A stretch of DNA of 64,000 bases from Nonomuraea candida (GCF_000725485.1 NZ_KL647031.1:248001-312000), one strand, 5' to 3'; counted from the first letter of the stretch, positions 37,395-47,326 are shown. Notes: a model not told the origin generated them from the sequence alone. A program made the numbers and translations.

Positions 37395-39794
37395 GTGATC
37401 CTTATCAGTGCTGGTTTGGTGCTCGCGGCAGTGGTTCTGCTGATCGCGGGTTTCGTACTGGCGAAGCCGTTCCTGATCATGTGGTCCATCGTGGTCAGCG
37501 TGCTGTCCGCGCTGTTCCTGGTGATCGGGGCGTTCCTGCGGCGGAACGAGCTTTTTCCCGGAGGTGGGCAGGCCGCTGCGCCGGCCACCCCCCCGAAGGG
37601 GCTGATGCCTTCCGCGCCGCCGTACAACCAGACCGGTCCGATGGCTCACCAGCAGCCGCCTCCGCAGCCCCGGCCGCATCCGCAGGCGCCGGGCCGGACG
37701 GCGACCGTGCCCGCCCCTGCCCCCGCCCCCCGCCGTCCCGCGGCGAGCGGCATCGCGCCGGACGCGATCGTGCTGGTGATCCCGGGGCGCAAGCGCTACC
37801 ACGTCCCCGGCTGCAGGCAGCTGGTCGGCCGGGATCACGAGGAGCTCACCTACGAAGAGGCGCGCGAGGAGGGCTTCACGCCCTGCACGACGTGCCTGCC
37901 CGACGCAGCGCTCGGCGGACGGCAGCTGCCCCCTGCCGCCGACCCCGAGCCCGTCGTCGCCCCCGGCCCGGCTCCCGCCGTGATGCCGGCCACGGAGTCC
38001 CGCGCGGACCAGCCCGCGGGCCGGCCCATGGAGAGCCCCGCCAGCGGCGCCGCCGAGAGCCCCGCCAGCAGCCCTGCCAGCAGCCCTGCCGGGAGCTCCG
38101 CGGAGACCCGCGACCTACGTCCGCCGGTCGTCTCGCCGAAGCCCGACACGAAGGCTTCCACCCCCGACCCGGAGTCCGCAGCCGCCCACGAGGAAGGCGC
38201 GACCGGGTGGTTCGGCCGCTCCCCGGCCGGTCAGGGCAAGAGCACCCCCTCCGCCGCCCCCGAACCGGATGCGGATGAGGAGCAGGCGGAGAACCAGACT
38301 TCCTATTTCCCCACCCCGCCGTTCGCCCGCAAGCCCGCCTCGGGCTCCGCTTCCGGCCCCGCCACGGGTTCGGGCTCCGGCCCGGGTTCGGGCTCCGGCC
38401 CGGGCTCGGCCACGGGTTCCGGCTCCGCTTCCGGCTCCGGTTCCGGCTCCGCTTCCGGTTCCGGCTCGGGCTCGGGTTCCCCGGCGGCCGGTGCCAAGTC
38501 CGGGCAGGCTGGAGCGTCCTCCGAGACCGCCGGGCGCTCCGAGCCCAAGCCCGGGCAGGCCGGGGCCAAGACCGCCTCACCGGCCGGCAAGACCGCCTCT
38601 TCCGCCTCCACGGCCGACCAGCCGGGGGGCTCTGCGGCCGGACCTGAGCAGAGCGGCGGCAAGCCTGGGCAGACCGGCAGCGCCGGACCTGGGCAGGCCA
38701 GTGGCGCCAGGCCCAAGCAGACCGGTGGCGGTAAGCCTGTGCAGGCCGGTGGTGGGTCCGGCCAGGCCGGGGCTTCCTCTTCGGCCGGTGGCAAGAGCGG
38801 GCAGGCCGGTGGGAAGGCCGGGCAGTCCGCCGGTGACAGGAATGGGCGATCCCCTGGGGCGGCCGGGCAGGACGATGATCCGGAGACGGCGCCGCAGCCG
38901 CGCGTGAACGCGTTCGGGATGCCGGAGCCGCCGGACGACGGCGGCAAGGCGGCCGAGCGGCCGTCCGGGGCCCTGGCGGAGCCGTCCTCCGAGACCGTGA
39001 TCCTGCACGAGCGGCCCGCGTCCTCCGCCGAGTCGACCGCCAAGCCCAAGGGGCCGTTGCCCGCGGGTGCCCCGGCCAAGTCACCGGGAGCCGCGTCGGC
39101 GGCCGTTCCGGGGAAGGCTGAGCCCGTACGCCCGCCTTCGTCCAGGGACGGTGTGTCCAAGGGAGAGGCGCCGAGAGGCGGGGCCGGCGGTGCGGCTCCC
39201 AAGAGCGGTGCGGCCCCCTCCACGACGCCCAAGAACGGGCCCTCTCCGGCCGCGACGCCCAGGAGCGGTCCTTCGCCGGTGGCGGCGCCCAAGGATGGGC
39301 CTTCCTCGGCTTCGGCCGCCACGCCCAAGAACGGGCCGTCCTCGGCTGTGACGCCCAAGGGCGAGCCATCCGCGGTCGCCTCGCCCAAGGGCGGGCCTTC
39401 GTCGGGCGGGGCGTCCAAGCCTGGCTCCTCGCCTGCTGCCCGTCCTCCGGCTCCCGGGGGGTCCGGGAAGGCGCAGGGCTCTGGTGGCAAGGCCGAGGCT
39501 TCCAAGGCCGAGGCTTCCAAGGCCGAGGCTTCCAAGGCTGAGACTTCCAAGGCTGAGACTTCCAAGGCCAAGGCCGGCGACGAACCCGCCGAGGGCGGTG
39601 CCGGGAGCGGCAAGGGCGGGCGGCCCGGGACGGTGAAGGTGATCATCGGCACCCGCCGCTACCACAGCACCAACTGCCCGTTGATCAGGGGCGCGGGTGA
39701 GACCGGCGTGGAGACGATGACCCTCGCGGCGGCCGAGGCGGCCGGGCTGACGAGCTGCTCCGTGTGCCAGCACGATCGCGAGACGGTCGGCTAG
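37395..39794 (+). CDS. Unrecognised membrane protein with two terminal HxxxC...CxxC motifs and a long disordered linker
   Basis: 799 residues from GTG-type start 37395 (ORF start codon ATC-adjacent; first residues [16 protein letters not shown]). Two membrane segments occupy residues 3-22 and 28-50. Near 125-170 a small motif reads [14 protein letters not shown], then FTPCTTC: His136, Cys140, Cys164, Cys167. About 570 residues of Ser/Gly/Pro/Ala/Lys-rich linker follow, with SGSGS and KAEAS repeats. Near 748-796 a second copy reads [12 protein letters not shown], then TSCSVC: His757, Cys761, Cys788, Cys791. Each copy has one His and three Cys, fitting a small zinc site. I do not know the protein. 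It follows divIVA, suggesting an envelope or polar role. The reading frame is continuous throughout. Confidence 0.8.
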   Translation: MILISAGLVLAAVVLLIAGFVLAKPFLIMWSIVVSVLSALFLVIGAFLRRNELFPGGGQAAAPATPPKGLMPSAPPYNQTGPMAHQQPPPQPRPHPQAPGRTATVPAPAPAPRRPAASGIAPDAIVLVIPGRKRYHVPGCRQLVGRDHEELTYEEAREEGFTPCTTCLPDAALGGRQLPPAADPEPVVAPGPAPAVMPATESRADQPAGRPMESPASGAAESPASSPASSPAGSSAETRDLRPPVVSPKPDTKASTPDPESAAAHEEGATGWFGRSPAGQGKSTPSAAPEPDADEEQAENQTSYFPTPPFARKPASGSASGPATGSGSGPGSGSGPGSATGSGSASGSGSGSASGSGSGSGSPAAGAKSGQAGASSETAGRSEPKPGQAGAKTASPAGKTASSASTADQPGGSAAGPEQSGGKPGQTGSAGPGQASGARPKQTGGGKPVQAGGGSGQAGASSSAGGKSGQAGGKAGQSAGDRNGRSPGAAGQDDDPETAPQPRVNAFGMPEPPDDGGKAAERPSGALAEPSSETVILHERPASSAESTAKPKGPLPAGAPAKSPGAASAAVPGKAEPVRPPSSRDGVSKGEAPRGGAGGAAPKSGAAPSTTPKNGPSPAATPRSGPSPVAAPKDGPSSASAATPKNGPSSAVTPKGEPSAVASPKGGPSSGGASKPGSSPAARPPAPGGSGKAQGSGGKAEASKAEASKAEASKAETSKAETSKAKAGDEPAEGGAGSGKGGRPGTVKVIIGTRRYHSTNCPLIRGAGETGVETMTLAAAEAAGLTSCSVCQHDRETVG
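39490..39575 (+). repeat. 15-bp tandem repeat encoding KAEAS units
   Basis: Five or so copies of a 15-bp unit (GCCGAGGCTTCCAAG and close variants) just before the second Cys/His motif of the divIVA-neighbour protein. The first three are identical, the last two share an A/T change pair. Confidence 0.9.
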
Positions 39795-39805
39795 AAGCGG
39801 CCCGC

Positions 39806-39856
39806 GGCTCACACAGAGGGCTCACACAGAGGGCTCACACAGAGGGCTCACACTGG
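39806..39856. repeat. 13-bp tandem repeat, nearly four copies, intergenic
   Basis: GGCTCACACAGAG at 39806, 39819 and 39832, then a partial copy GGCTCACACTGG from 39845. It lies 11 bases after the stop of the divIVA-neighbour gene, in the 285-base convergent gap before ileS. Confidence 0.95.
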
Positions 39857-40031
39857 GGCCGGCAGCTCTCCCGGTGGACGGGCGATACCTCGCTGCGGGG
39901 TGCCGCTTCTCTGCGGTGCGGGCCTTCGTGCGGCGCGAGGCGTTCGGGGGCGCGGGCTGTGACGGTGCACCGAGGAACGGCGGCGTGGCGCTCTGAGCTC
40001 GGTCGTGGGCACCGCTGTGTGTCGCGGCCGG

Positions 40032-40068
40032 GGCAAGGGGCGCGCCCTGGTCGGGTGCGCCCCTTGCC
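40032..40068. terminator. Convergent terminator between the divIVA-neighbour gene and ileS
   Basis: Perfect 12-bp stem GGCAAGGGGCGC (40032-40043) / GCGCCCCTTGCC (40057-40068), 13-base loop, 12 bases beyond the ileS stop. No T-tract on either strand; it can serve both directions. Confidence 0.75.
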
Positions 40069-40080
40069 GGTGCGTGCGGG

Positions 40081-43000
40081 TCAGGCGCGGCGGAGCTGGA
40101 AGGTCAGGCCGAGGTCCTCGTCCGTGTGGGACGGGAGGCCCTCCTGGGCGCCCTCCGTGAGGCTGGTCGCCAGGACCTCCTCGCTCACCACGTGGCCCTG
40201 CGAGCGGAGCGCCGTGGCGAGGTCGGGGTTGGCGGCGGTCCACCACAGGTCGATGCGGTCGGTGATCGACAGGCCGGTCGACTTGCGGGCCTCCTGCACC
40301 AGGCGGATGACCTCGCGCAGCAGGCCGGCGCGGCGCAGCTCGTCGGTCAGCTCCAGGTCGAGCGCCACCGTCTCGCCCGTGCCGGTGCCGATCGCGCCGG
40401 TCTCCACGGCCCAGCCGGAGCGGGGCTGCTCGTTGACGATCACCTCGTCGGGGCCCAGCATGATCTCGCCCAGCTCGTCCGCCTCGACCATGACCGTGGC
40501 GCCGGAGCGCAGGGCCCTGGCGACGCGGGCGGGGTCGGCGGCGGCCACCGCGGCGGCCACGAGCTTGGTCTGGGAGCCGAAGCGCTTGCCCAGGGCCCGG
40601 AAGTTGGGCTTGACCGTGTAGGAGACGAGGTCGGCGCTGAAGCCGGACATGTCCTCCAGGGTCTGGACGTTCAGCTCGTCGGCCACCAGGCCGCGCAGCT
40701 CGCCGGGGAGCGACGGCCAGCCGTGCGCGCCCACCAGCGCGCGCCGCAGCGGCTGGCGGGTCTTGACGCCCGAGGAGGCCCGGGCCGAGCGGCCCAGCTC
40801 CACCAGGCGCCGCACCAGGGCCATCTGGTCCGACAGCGCCGGGTTCAGCAGCTCCTGGCGGACCTCCGGCCAGGAGGCCAGGTGCACCGAGGAGGGCGCG
40901 TCGGCCGAGCGCAGGACGTCCCACAGGTAGTCGGTGACGAACGGCGTGATGGGGGCCATCAGCCGCAGCACCGTCTCCAGGCACTCGTAGAGCGTGGCGA
41001 ACGCGTCGCGCGAGCCCTGCCAGAAGCGGCGGCGCGAGCGGCGTACGTACCAGTTGGACAGGTCGTCGAGGAAGTCGGCCAGGCGGCGGCCCGCGCGCTG
41101 GGTGTCGTAGTCGTCCAGGGCCGCCGTGACCTCGGCCACCGTCCGGTGCAGCTCGGCCAGCGCCCAGCGGTCGAGCAGCGGGCGCTGCGCGGCCGGGGTG
41201 GCCTCGGCCAGCATGGCCGGCGACCAGGACTCGGCGTTGGCGTAGAGGGTGAAGAACGAGGAGGTGTTCCAGAGCGTCAGCAGGACCTTGCGGACGATCT
41301 CCTCCAGCGTGCCGTGGCCCACCCGGCGCGCCGCCCACGGGGAGCCCGAGCAGGCCATGAACCAGCGCAGCGCGTCGGCGCCGTGCTGGTCCATCAGCGG
41401 GATCGGCTCGAGGATGTTGCCCAGGTGCTTGCTCATCTTGCGGCCGTCCTCGGCCAGGATGAGGCCGAGGCAGAGCACGTTCTCGTAGGAGGACTGGCCG
41501 AAGACGAGCGTGCCGACGGCCATCAGCGAGTAGAACCAGCCGCGCGTCTGGTCGGTGGCCTCGCAGATGAACTGCGCGGGGTAGACGCCCTCCGGCTTGC
41601 CGCGCTCGCCCCACTGGGCGAAGGGCATGGAGCCGGAGTCGTACCAGGCGTCGATGACGTCGGGCACGCGGCGGGCCAGGGCGCCGCAGGAGGGGCAGTC
41701 GAAGGTGACGTCGTCGACGTACGGGCGGTGCGGGTCGAGGGCCGAGACGTCGCGGCCCGCGAGCGCGCCCAGCTCCTCCAGCGACCCCACGCACGTCACG
41801 TGGGACTCGTCCTCCGAGCACACCCACAGCGGCAGCGGCGTGCCCCAGTAGCGCGAGCGCGACAACGACCAGTCGACGTTGTTGCGCAGCCACTCGCCGA
41901 ACCGGCCCCACTTGATCGTGTCGGGGAACCAGTTGGTGCCGGCGTTCTCGGCCAGCATCTGGTCCTTGACCGCGGTGGTGCGGATGTACCAGGACGGGAG
42001 CGCGTAGTAGAGCAGCGGGGTGTGGCAGCGCCAGCAGTGCGGGTAGCTGTGCTCGAAATGGCCGCCGCGGTAGAGCAGGCCGCGGGCGCGCAGGTCCGCG
42101 GTCAGCTCCTCGTCGGCGTCCTTGAAGAACCTGCCGCCGACCATGGGCACGTCGTCGAGGAAGCGGCCGTCGGGGCCGATCGGGTTGACGACGGGCATGT
42201 CGTATTTCTTGATCACGGCCATGTCGTCGGCGCCGAAGGCGGGGGCCTGGTGGACCAGGCCGGTGCCGTCCTCGACCGTGACGTAGTCGCCGAGCACGAC
42301 GTAGTGGGCGCCGGGGATGTCGACCAGGTCGAACGGGCGCGAGTAGGTGGTGTGCTCCAGGTCGCGGCCGGTGAAGCGGGCCACCTCGGTCGTGCCCTCG
42401 CCGAGCACCGACAGCAGGGGCTCGGCCACGACCAGCACCTCGCCGTCGGCGGTGCGTGCCGCGACGTAGGTCACGTCGGGGTGCACGGCGACGGCCGTGT
42501 TGGAGACCAGGGTCCACGGCGTGGTCGTCCAGACCAGCAGCGCGGCGCCCAGCTCGGCCAGCGGGCCGGAGGTCGCGGGCATGCGGACGTAGACCGACGG
42601 GCTGGAGACCGTCTCGTAGCCGCCGGGCTGGCCCAGCTCGTGGTCGGACAGGCCGGTGCCGCAGCGCGGGCAGTAGGGAGTGATCCGGAAGTCCCGGAAC
42701 AGCAGCCCCTTGTCGAAGATGACCTTCAGCGACCACCACACGGACTGGACGTAGGACGGGTCCATCGTGCGGTACGCCTGGGACAGGTCGATCCAGTAGC
42801 CCATCCGCTCGGTCATCTGCTCGAACGCGTCGACGTGGCGCAGCACCGACTCGCGGCACCTGGCGTTGAACTCGGCGATGCCGTACGTCTCGATGTCGCG
42901 CTTGCCCGACAGGCCCAGCTCGCGCTCGACGCCGACCTCGACGGGCAGGCCGTGGCAGTCCCAGCCCGCCTTGCGCGGCACGCTGAAGCCGCGCATCGAC

Positions 43001-43227
43001 TTGTAGCGCGGGAACAGGTCCTTGAAGACGCGCGCCTCGACGTGGTGCACGCCGGGCAGGCCGTTGGCGGTGGGCGGGCCCTCGTAGAAGACCCAGGCGG
43101 GGTTGCCGGAGTTCTGCTCGACGGAGCGCTCGAAGATCTTCCCGTCCCGCCAGCGGTCGAGGACCTCGCGCTCGAGCGCGGGCAGGTCGACCTGCGCGGG
43201 AAGAGAGCGGAATGATGGGGAAGACAT
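40081..43227 (-). CDS. ileS: Isoleucyl-tRNA synthetase
   Basis: 1048 residues from ATG 43227. Class I synthetase: HIGH-equivalent region FYEGPPTANGLPGVHHVEA, KMSKS-equivalent GRKMSKHLGN, editing domain with WTTTPWTLVSNTAVAV and GTGLVHQAPAFGADD, and the anticodon-binding C-terminal domain. The sequence pattern (PPTANGLPGVHH, KAGWDCHGLPVE) is of the eukaryote-like type 2 IleRS, which as a class is poorly inhibited by mupirocin. Controlled by the T-box upstream. Its ORF shadows on the plus strand are not genes. Confidence 0.97.
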   Translation of the reverse strand: MSSPSFRSLPAQVDLPALEREVLDRWRDGKIFERSVEQNSGNPAWVFYEGPPTANGLPGVHHVEARVFKDLFPRYKSMRGFSVPRKAGWDCHGLPVEVGVERELGLSGKRDIETYGIAEFNARCRESVLRHVDAFEQMTERMGYWIDLSQAYRTMDPSYVQSVWWSLKVIFDKGLLFRDFRITPYCPRCGTGLSDHELGQPGGYETVSSPSVYVRMPATSGPLAELGAALLVWTTTPWTLVSNTAVAVHPDVTYVAARTADGEVLVVAEPLLSVLGEGTTEVARFTGRDLEHTTYSRPFDLVDIPGAHYVVLGDYVTVEDGTGLVHQAPAFGADDMAVIKKYDMPVVNPIGPDGRFLDDVPMVGGRFFKDADEELTADLRARGLLYRGGHFEHSYPHCWRCHTPLLYYALPSWYIRTTAVKDQMLAENAGTNWFPDTIKWGRFGEWLRNNVDWSLSRSRYWGTPLPLWVCSEDESHVTCVGSLEELGALAGRDVSALDPHRPYVDDVTFDCPSCGALARRVPDVIDAWYDSGSMPFAQWGERGKPEGVYPAQFICEATDQTRGWFYSLMAVGTLVFGQSSYENVLCLGLILAEDGRKMSKHLGNILEPIPLMDQHGADALRWFMACSGSPWAARRVGHGTLEEIVRKVLLTLWNTSSFFTLYANAESWSPAMLAEATPAAQRPLLDRWALAELHRTVAEVTAALDDYDTQRAGRRLADFLDDLSNWYVRRSRRRFWQGSRDAFATLYECLETVLRLMAPITPFVTDYLWDVLRSADAPSSVHLASWPEVRQELLNPALSDQMALVRRLVELGRSARASSGVKTRQPLRRALVGAHGWPSLPGELRGLVADELNVQTLEDMSGFSADLVSYTVKPNFRALGKRFGSQTKLVAAAVAAADPARVARALRSGATVMVEADELGEIMLGPDEVIVNEQPRSGWAVETGAIGTGTGETVALDLELTDELRRAGLLREVIRLVQEARKSTGLSITDRIDLWWTAANPDLATALRSQGHVVSEEVLATSLTEGAQEGLPSHTDEDLGLTFQLRRA

Positions 43228-43435
43228 CTCGGGCGGGACCTCCACGCTTGATCGGCCTGCTGGGCTGGACGCGTGAAGGGACGAAGCCCGCAGGCTCCGC
43301 GGTACCACCCTTCTTGACCCCGCCCGGAGGCGGAGCCCTCTTCATTTGGTCTGCTGCCGGTTCTAATGAGCTCGCGAGAGCCGTTCTTCCGGCGGCTCCG
43401 GGGTGATATCCCTCACAGTCGGGCCCCATCAACGC
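43228..43435 (-). promoter_or_regulatory. ileS T-box leader (translational type, short stem I)
   Basis: Read on the minus strand, the leader has AGGGTGGTACCGCGG (43297-43311), the universal T-box that pairs with uncharged tRNA acceptor end, and shortly after CGTCCCTT, its usual pairing partner. Upstream, GATATCACC (around 43402-43410) carries an ATC isoleucine codon at 43407-43405, in a short hairpin GTGAGGGATATCACCCC. There is no T-tract after the T-box; the pairing partner lies close to the ileS start, so control is on translation, as known for actinobacterial ileS leaders. Exact 5' end is estimated. Confidence 0.9.
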
Positions 43436-43698
43436 CTTGCAGTCTCAAACCATAACGCAGAGTGGAGGCGAAGGCTTCCTCGTTTCCCCGGTGGCGCCCC
43501 GGTGCCCGCGAGGCCCGTCGGTACGGGAGTCGTAAACGGCGCAAAGTTGTGGGAATGGACGCCGCTGGGGAGGAGTTGAATGCGCGAGGCGGGATAGTAC
43601 GGGTGAGGTAAACCGTCCGGCGGGTCGTTTGCCGTTCCGTTATCTGGATCCTAAGCTGCCCGCACCATTTACGGCCTTGATCAGCAATGGAGGCAGCC

Positions 43699-44088
43699 AT
43701 GGCGGCAGTCACGCAGACCGCTACACCCTCGATGTGGTCGGACGAGGAGCTGGCCGAGGTACGCGACAGGCTTCAGACCGAGATCGCCGAGCTCGAGGCC
43801 GACATCCTGCGCCACGAGGCCGAGATAGCCTCGGGGGACGTCACCCAGGGAGCCGGCGACGACCAGGCGGACGCCGGCGCCAAGACGTACGAGCGCGAAC
43901 GCGAGATCGCCCTTACCCTGAATGCGCGCGATCTGGTCGCGCAGAACGAACGTGCGATCGCCAGGATCGACGCAGGGACCTATGGAGTGTGCGAATCGTG
44001 CCACAAGCCGATCGGCAAGGAACGCCTTCAGGCGTTCCCGAGGGCGACGCTGTGCGTGACCTGCAAGCAGAAGGAAGAGCGCAGGTAG
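43699..44088 (+). CDS. TraR/DksA-type zinc-finger protein
   Basis: 129 residues from ATG 43699 with GGAGG 5 bases before; ATG 43687 overlaps that site. A helical coiled-coil (DEELAEVRDRLQTEIAELEADILRHEAEI) is followed by the C4 zinc finger [28 protein letters not shown], the DksA/TraR signature. Such proteins enter the RNA polymerase secondary channel. The acidic coiled-coil tip is not of DksA type, so effect on stringent promoters is uncertain. Its stop lies inside the start of lspA. Confidence 0.9.
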   Translation: MAAVTQTATPSMWSDEELAEVRDRLQTEIAELEADILRHEAEIASGDVTQGAGDDQADAGAKTYEREREIALTLNARDLVAQNERAIARIDAGTYGVCESCHKPIGKERLQAFPRATLCVTCKQKEERR

Positions 44089-44699
44089 AGCCCCCGTCGG
44101 GGCCGTCATCGGAGCCGCCGACGGCGTTTCCCGCGCCACGGCCCCGCCGGCGCCTCTTCGCCGTCCTCATCGTGCTGGCGGCCGTGATCTACACGGCCGA
44201 CCTCATCACCAAGACGGTCGTGCTGCGCACGCTGGAGGGGGAGCCGCCGCTCGTCGTCATCCCCGGGGTGCTGCAGTTCCGCGTCATCTTCAACTCCGGC
44301 GCCGCGTTCAGCATCGGCACCGGGATGACGTTCGTCTTCACCCTGATCGCGACGGGCGTGGTCGTGGCCATCGTGCGCACGGCCCGCAAGCTCGGCAGCA
44401 GGTCCTGGGCGTTCACGCTCGGCCTGCTGCTGGGCGGCGCGACCGGCAACCTCACCGACCGGCTGCTGCGTTACCCGTCGGGGATCGGGCGGCCCAGCCA
44501 GCTCCAGGGGCACGTCGTCGACTTTATCGAGGTGCTGCCGGGCAACTTCCCGATCATCGACTACTTCCCTGTCTTCAACATCGCCGACTCGGCGATCGTC
44601 TGCGGCGGCATCCTGGCGGTCATCCTGGCCTGGCGCAACGTGCAGATCGACGGCTCCAGGGAGATCGAGGAGCCGAAGGGGGCGGGCAAGGATGACTGA
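44052..44699 (+). CDS. lspA: Lipoprotein signal peptidase (signal peptidase II)
   Basis: 215 residues if read from GTG 44052, which overlaps the upstream gene by 37 bases; no later start precedes the first helix. Four membrane segments. Active-site motifs: [10 protein letters not shown] (Asn), GNLTDRLLR with the first catalytic Asp, and [13 protein letters not shown] with the second. Cleaves prolipoprotein signal peptides after lipid attachment to Cys. Overlaps the pseudouridine synthase gene by 8 bases, so three genes form one unit. Confidence 0.93.
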   Translation: MRDLQAEGRAQVEPPSGPSSEPPTAFPAPRPRRRLFAVLIVLAAVIYTADLITKTVVLRTLEGEPPLVVIPGVLQFRVIFNSGAAFSIGTGMTFVFTLIATGVVVAIVRTARKLGSRSWAFTLGLLLGGATGNLTDRLLRYPSGIGRPSQLQGHVVDFIEVLPGNFPIIDYFPVFNIADSAIVCGGILAVILAWRNVQIDGSREIEEPKGAGKDD

Positions 44700-45621
44700 G
44701 CAGCGCAGCCTGCCCGTGCCCGACGGACTGGAGGGCGAGCGGCTCGACGCCGCGCTCTCGCGGCTGTTCGGCTTCTCCCGCACCCGCGCGGCCGAGCTGA
44801 TCACGGCGGGCGAGGTGCTGGTGGACGGCCGCCAGCCGGCCAAGTCCGACCGCGTGCACGCCGGCGCGTGGCTGGACGTCACCCTCCCGCCGCCGGTCAG
44901 CACCCCCATGCCGGTGGCCGAGCCGGTGCCGGGCATGACCATCGTGTACGAGGACGACGACATCGTCGTGGTCAACAAGCCCATCGGCGTGGCCGCCCAC
45001 CCGACCGTCGGCTGGACCGGTCCCACCGTGATCGGCGGGCTGCTCGGCGCCGGCCACACGATCGCCACCAGCGGGGCCGCCGAGCGGCAGGGCATCGTGC
45101 ACCGGCTCGACGCCAACACCACGGGCGCGATGGTGGTGGCCAAGAGCGAGCACGCCTACTCGCGGCTCAAGCGGGCCTTCAAGGAGCGCACCGTCGACAA
45201 GCGCTACCACGCGCTGGTTCAGGGGCATCCCGACCCGTTCAGGGGCACGGTCGACGCGCCCATCGACCGCCACCCCTCCGGCGACGGCCGCTTCGCGGTG
45301 GTGGCCGGGGGCAAGCCCTCCGTCACCCACTACGACACGGTCGAGGCGTTCAGGGCGGCGTCGCTGCTGGACATCAAGCTGGAGACCGGGCGCACCCACC
45401 AGATCCGGGTGCACATGTCGGCGCTGCGCCACCCGTGCGTCGGCGACCTGATGTACGGCGCCGACCCCACGCTCGCGGCCCGCCTGGGCGTGACCCGGCA
45501 GTGGCTGCACGCGGTGGCGCTCGGGTTCGAGCATCCCGCGACGGGGGAGTGGATGTCGTTCAGCACCGAATACCCGCAGGACCTGCGGAAGGCACTGGAC
45601 ATCGTGCGCGAGGAGTCCTGA
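44692..45621 (+). CDS. RluA/RluD-type pseudouridine synthase
   Basis: 309 residues from ATG 44692. An N-terminal S4 RNA-binding domain ([31 protein letters not shown]) is followed by the catalytic domain with [20 protein letters not shown], in which the Asp of HRLD is the nucleophile, then [11 protein letters not shown] and [12 protein letters not shown]. It isomerises uridines, probably in 23S rRNA (RluD-like). The lspA-rluD pairing is widespread in bacteria. Ends 4 bases from a convergent kinase gene. Confidence 0.93.
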   Translation: MTEQRSLPVPDGLEGERLDAALSRLFGFSRTRAAELITAGEVLVDGRQPAKSDRVHAGAWLDVTLPPPVSTPMPVAEPVPGMTIVYEDDDIVVVNKPIGVAAHPTVGWTGPTVIGGLLGAGHTIATSGAAERQGIVHRLDANTTGAMVVAKSEHAYSRLKRAFKERTVDKRYHALVQGHPDPFRGTVDAPIDRHPSGDGRFAVVAGGKPSVTHYDTVEAFRAASLLDIKLETGRTHQIRVHMSALRHPCVGDLMYGADPTLAARLGVTRQWLHAVALGFEHPATGEWMSFSTEYPQDLRKALDIVREES

Positions 45622-45625
45622 GGCG

Positions 45626-47005
45626 TCAGTCCTGGCCGGCGGGCTCGGCGTTGTCGGAGCCCTCGACCTGGCCGGGGGCGCCGCCCGGCGTCTCCTCCGG
45701 CTGATCCTCCTTCTTGTCTTTCTTGTCCTTCTTGGTCTTGCCCGGCTCCGGCTCCTGCGACGGGCTCCGCTTGGCCGGCTCGCGCTCCCCGGACGGGGAA
45801 GCGGACCGGTCACGGCCGGCCGGCGGGCTGTCCCCGGCGGGGCCGCCCACCCGGGGACCGCTCGCGGGCGGGCTCACGGGCGGCGTGGTGCGCGGGGTGG
45901 CGTTCGCCGGCGGGTCACCGCGCCGCGGCGCCGGCGTGGTGGACGGCAGGGTGGAGGGCGGGGCGGACGGCGTCCCGGAGATCGCGGTGGGAGTGGTCAT
46001 CTTGGCGGGCAGGTGCCGGGCGTCGTGCGTACGCTGCGACGACCACCACGCCGCCCCGCCCGTCACCAGCCCCACGAGCAGCGCGCCCCCGGCGATCGCG
46101 GCCATGGGCATCAGCCTGGGCCGCCACCGGGAGGACTGCCGCCGGACCTGCCCCGGCACGACGACCGGGCCGGTCTCCTCGGGGGCGCGGCCGGTCAGGA
46201 TCGCGGCCAGCCGGCGTTCGGCCTCCTCCAGCGTCATGCGCTCGGCCGGGTCCTTGCGCAGCAGCCCCAGCAGCACGGGGCCGAGCACGCCCGCGCGGGC
46301 CAGCGGCTCGGGCTCGGCATGCATGACCGCGCCCAGCGTGGCCAGGGCGTTGTCCCGGTGGAAGGGGGAGTGGCCCTCGACGGCCAGATAGAGCGTCACG
46401 CCCAGCGACCACAGGTCCGAGGCCGGCCTGGCCCGCCCGCCCGCCGCGCGCTCGGGGGCCATGAAGGCGGGGGTGCCGACCAGGATGCCCGTCCGCGTGA
46501 CGGGCGCCTCGTCCTCGGTGGTGGCGATGCCGAAGTCGGTGAGCACCGCCCGGCCGTCCTCGGTGAGCAGCACGTTGTCCGGTTTGACGTCCCGGTGCAG
46601 CACGCCGGCCGCGTGCGCGGCCCGCAGCGCCTCCATGAGCTGCAGGCCGATCCGGGCGGCCTCCAGCGGGGACATGGGGCCGTCCTCGCGGACCCGCTCG
46701 CCCAGCGTGCGCGAGCGCACGAGCTCCATGACGATCCAGGGGTGGCCGCGCTCCTCCAGGACGTCGTACACGGTGGCCACGCCGGGGTGCGCCACCCGGC
46801 CCGCCGCCCTGGCCTCGCGGAAGGTACGTACGGCGAACACCTCGCGTTCGGGCCCCGTCAGGTCGGGTGGCGGCAGCACCTCCTTGACGGCCACGTCCCG
46901 GCCGAGCACCTCGTCGTGCGCCTGCCACACCGTGCCCATGCCGCCCTTGCCGATCGTCCTGAGCAGTCGATATCGCCCGCCGACCATCACCGCTGAATCG
47001 GACAT
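45626..47005 (-). CDS. Transmembrane Ser/Thr protein kinase
   Basis: 459 residues from ATG 47005. Complete Hanks-type kinase in residues 1-270: GKGGMGTVW, AVKEV, HRDVKPDN, LTDFGIA, GTPAFMAPE. One membrane segment near 298-322 and a Pro/Ser/Thr-rich outside tail with a Lys/Asp stretch (TKKDKKDKKEDQ). The outside part has no recognised sensor fold, unlike the two kinases further upstream. It starts 9 bases after azlD, so it seems to be the last gene of the AraC-AzlC-AzlD-kinase run. Confidence 0.92.
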   Translation of the reverse strand: MSDSAVMVGGRYRLLRTIGKGGMGTVWQAHDEVLGRDVAVKEVLPPPDLTGPEREVFAVRTFREARAAGRVAHPGVATVYDVLEERGHPWIVMELVRSRTLGERVREDGPMSPLEAARIGLQLMEALRAAHAAGVLHRDVKPDNVLLTEDGRAVLTDFGIATTEDEAPVTRTGILVGTPAFMAPERAAGGRARPASDLWSLGVTLYLAVEGHSPFHRDNALATLGAVMHAEPEPLARAGVLGPVLLGLLRKDPAERMTLEEAERRLAAILTGRAPEETGPVVVPGQVRRQSSRWRPRLMPMAAIAGGALLVGLVTGGAAWWSSQRTHDARHLPAKMTTPTAISGTPSAPPSTLPSTTPAPRRGDPPANATPRTTPPVSPPASGPRVGGPAGDSPPAGRDRSASPSGEREPAKRSPSQEPEPGKTKKDKKDKKEDQPEETPGGAPGQVEGSDNAEPAGQD

Positions 47006-47014
47006 GCACGGCGA

Positions 47015-47326
47015 CTACCCAAGAAGGATCCGGGCAAGCGCCGTGACGACGGCCGCCGCCGCGAGCACGACCAGAAACGGCGCGCGCAGCAGCAGCGCCA
47101 CCACCGCCGCGCCCAGCCCCGCCACCCGGGCCGGGTCGAAGCTCAGCCCGCCCTCGTGCGTGAACGTCTGCACCGCGACCAGCGCCGCCAGCAGCGCCAC
47201 CGGCACCAGCTCCGCGAACCTGCGCACCGTCGGATGGTCCAGCACCCGCCGGGGCGCGGCCAGCCCGGCCAGCTTCAGCGCGTAGCAGCCGGCGCAGACG
47301 GCCGCGATCGCCCACCACAATGTCAT
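47015..47326 (-). CDS. AzlD family branched-chain amino acid exporter subunit
   Basis: 103 residues from ATG 47326, overlapping the azlC stop as ATGA. Three or four membrane segments; typical small AzlD with a start MTLWWAIAAVCAGCYALKLAG and RFAELVPVALLAALV. Works with AzlC in export of branched-chain amino acids. Followed by the kinase gene. Confidence 0.9.
   Translation of the reverse strand: MTLWWAIAAVCAGCYALKLAGLAAPRRVLDHPTVRRFAELVPVALLAALVAVQTFTHEGGLSFDPARVAGLGAAVVALLLRAPFLVVLAAAAVVTALARILLG

Noticed and set aside
43212..43406. 64-residue plus-strand ORF opposite the ileS leader
   Set aside because: It is the complement of the T-box leader; no ribosome site and no conserved sequence.
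39848..43432. 1194-residue minus-strand open frame in another frame of ileS
   Set aside because: Shifted-frame shadow; the genuine ileS frame (to 43227) contains all synthetase motifs, and the shadow would read through the T-box.
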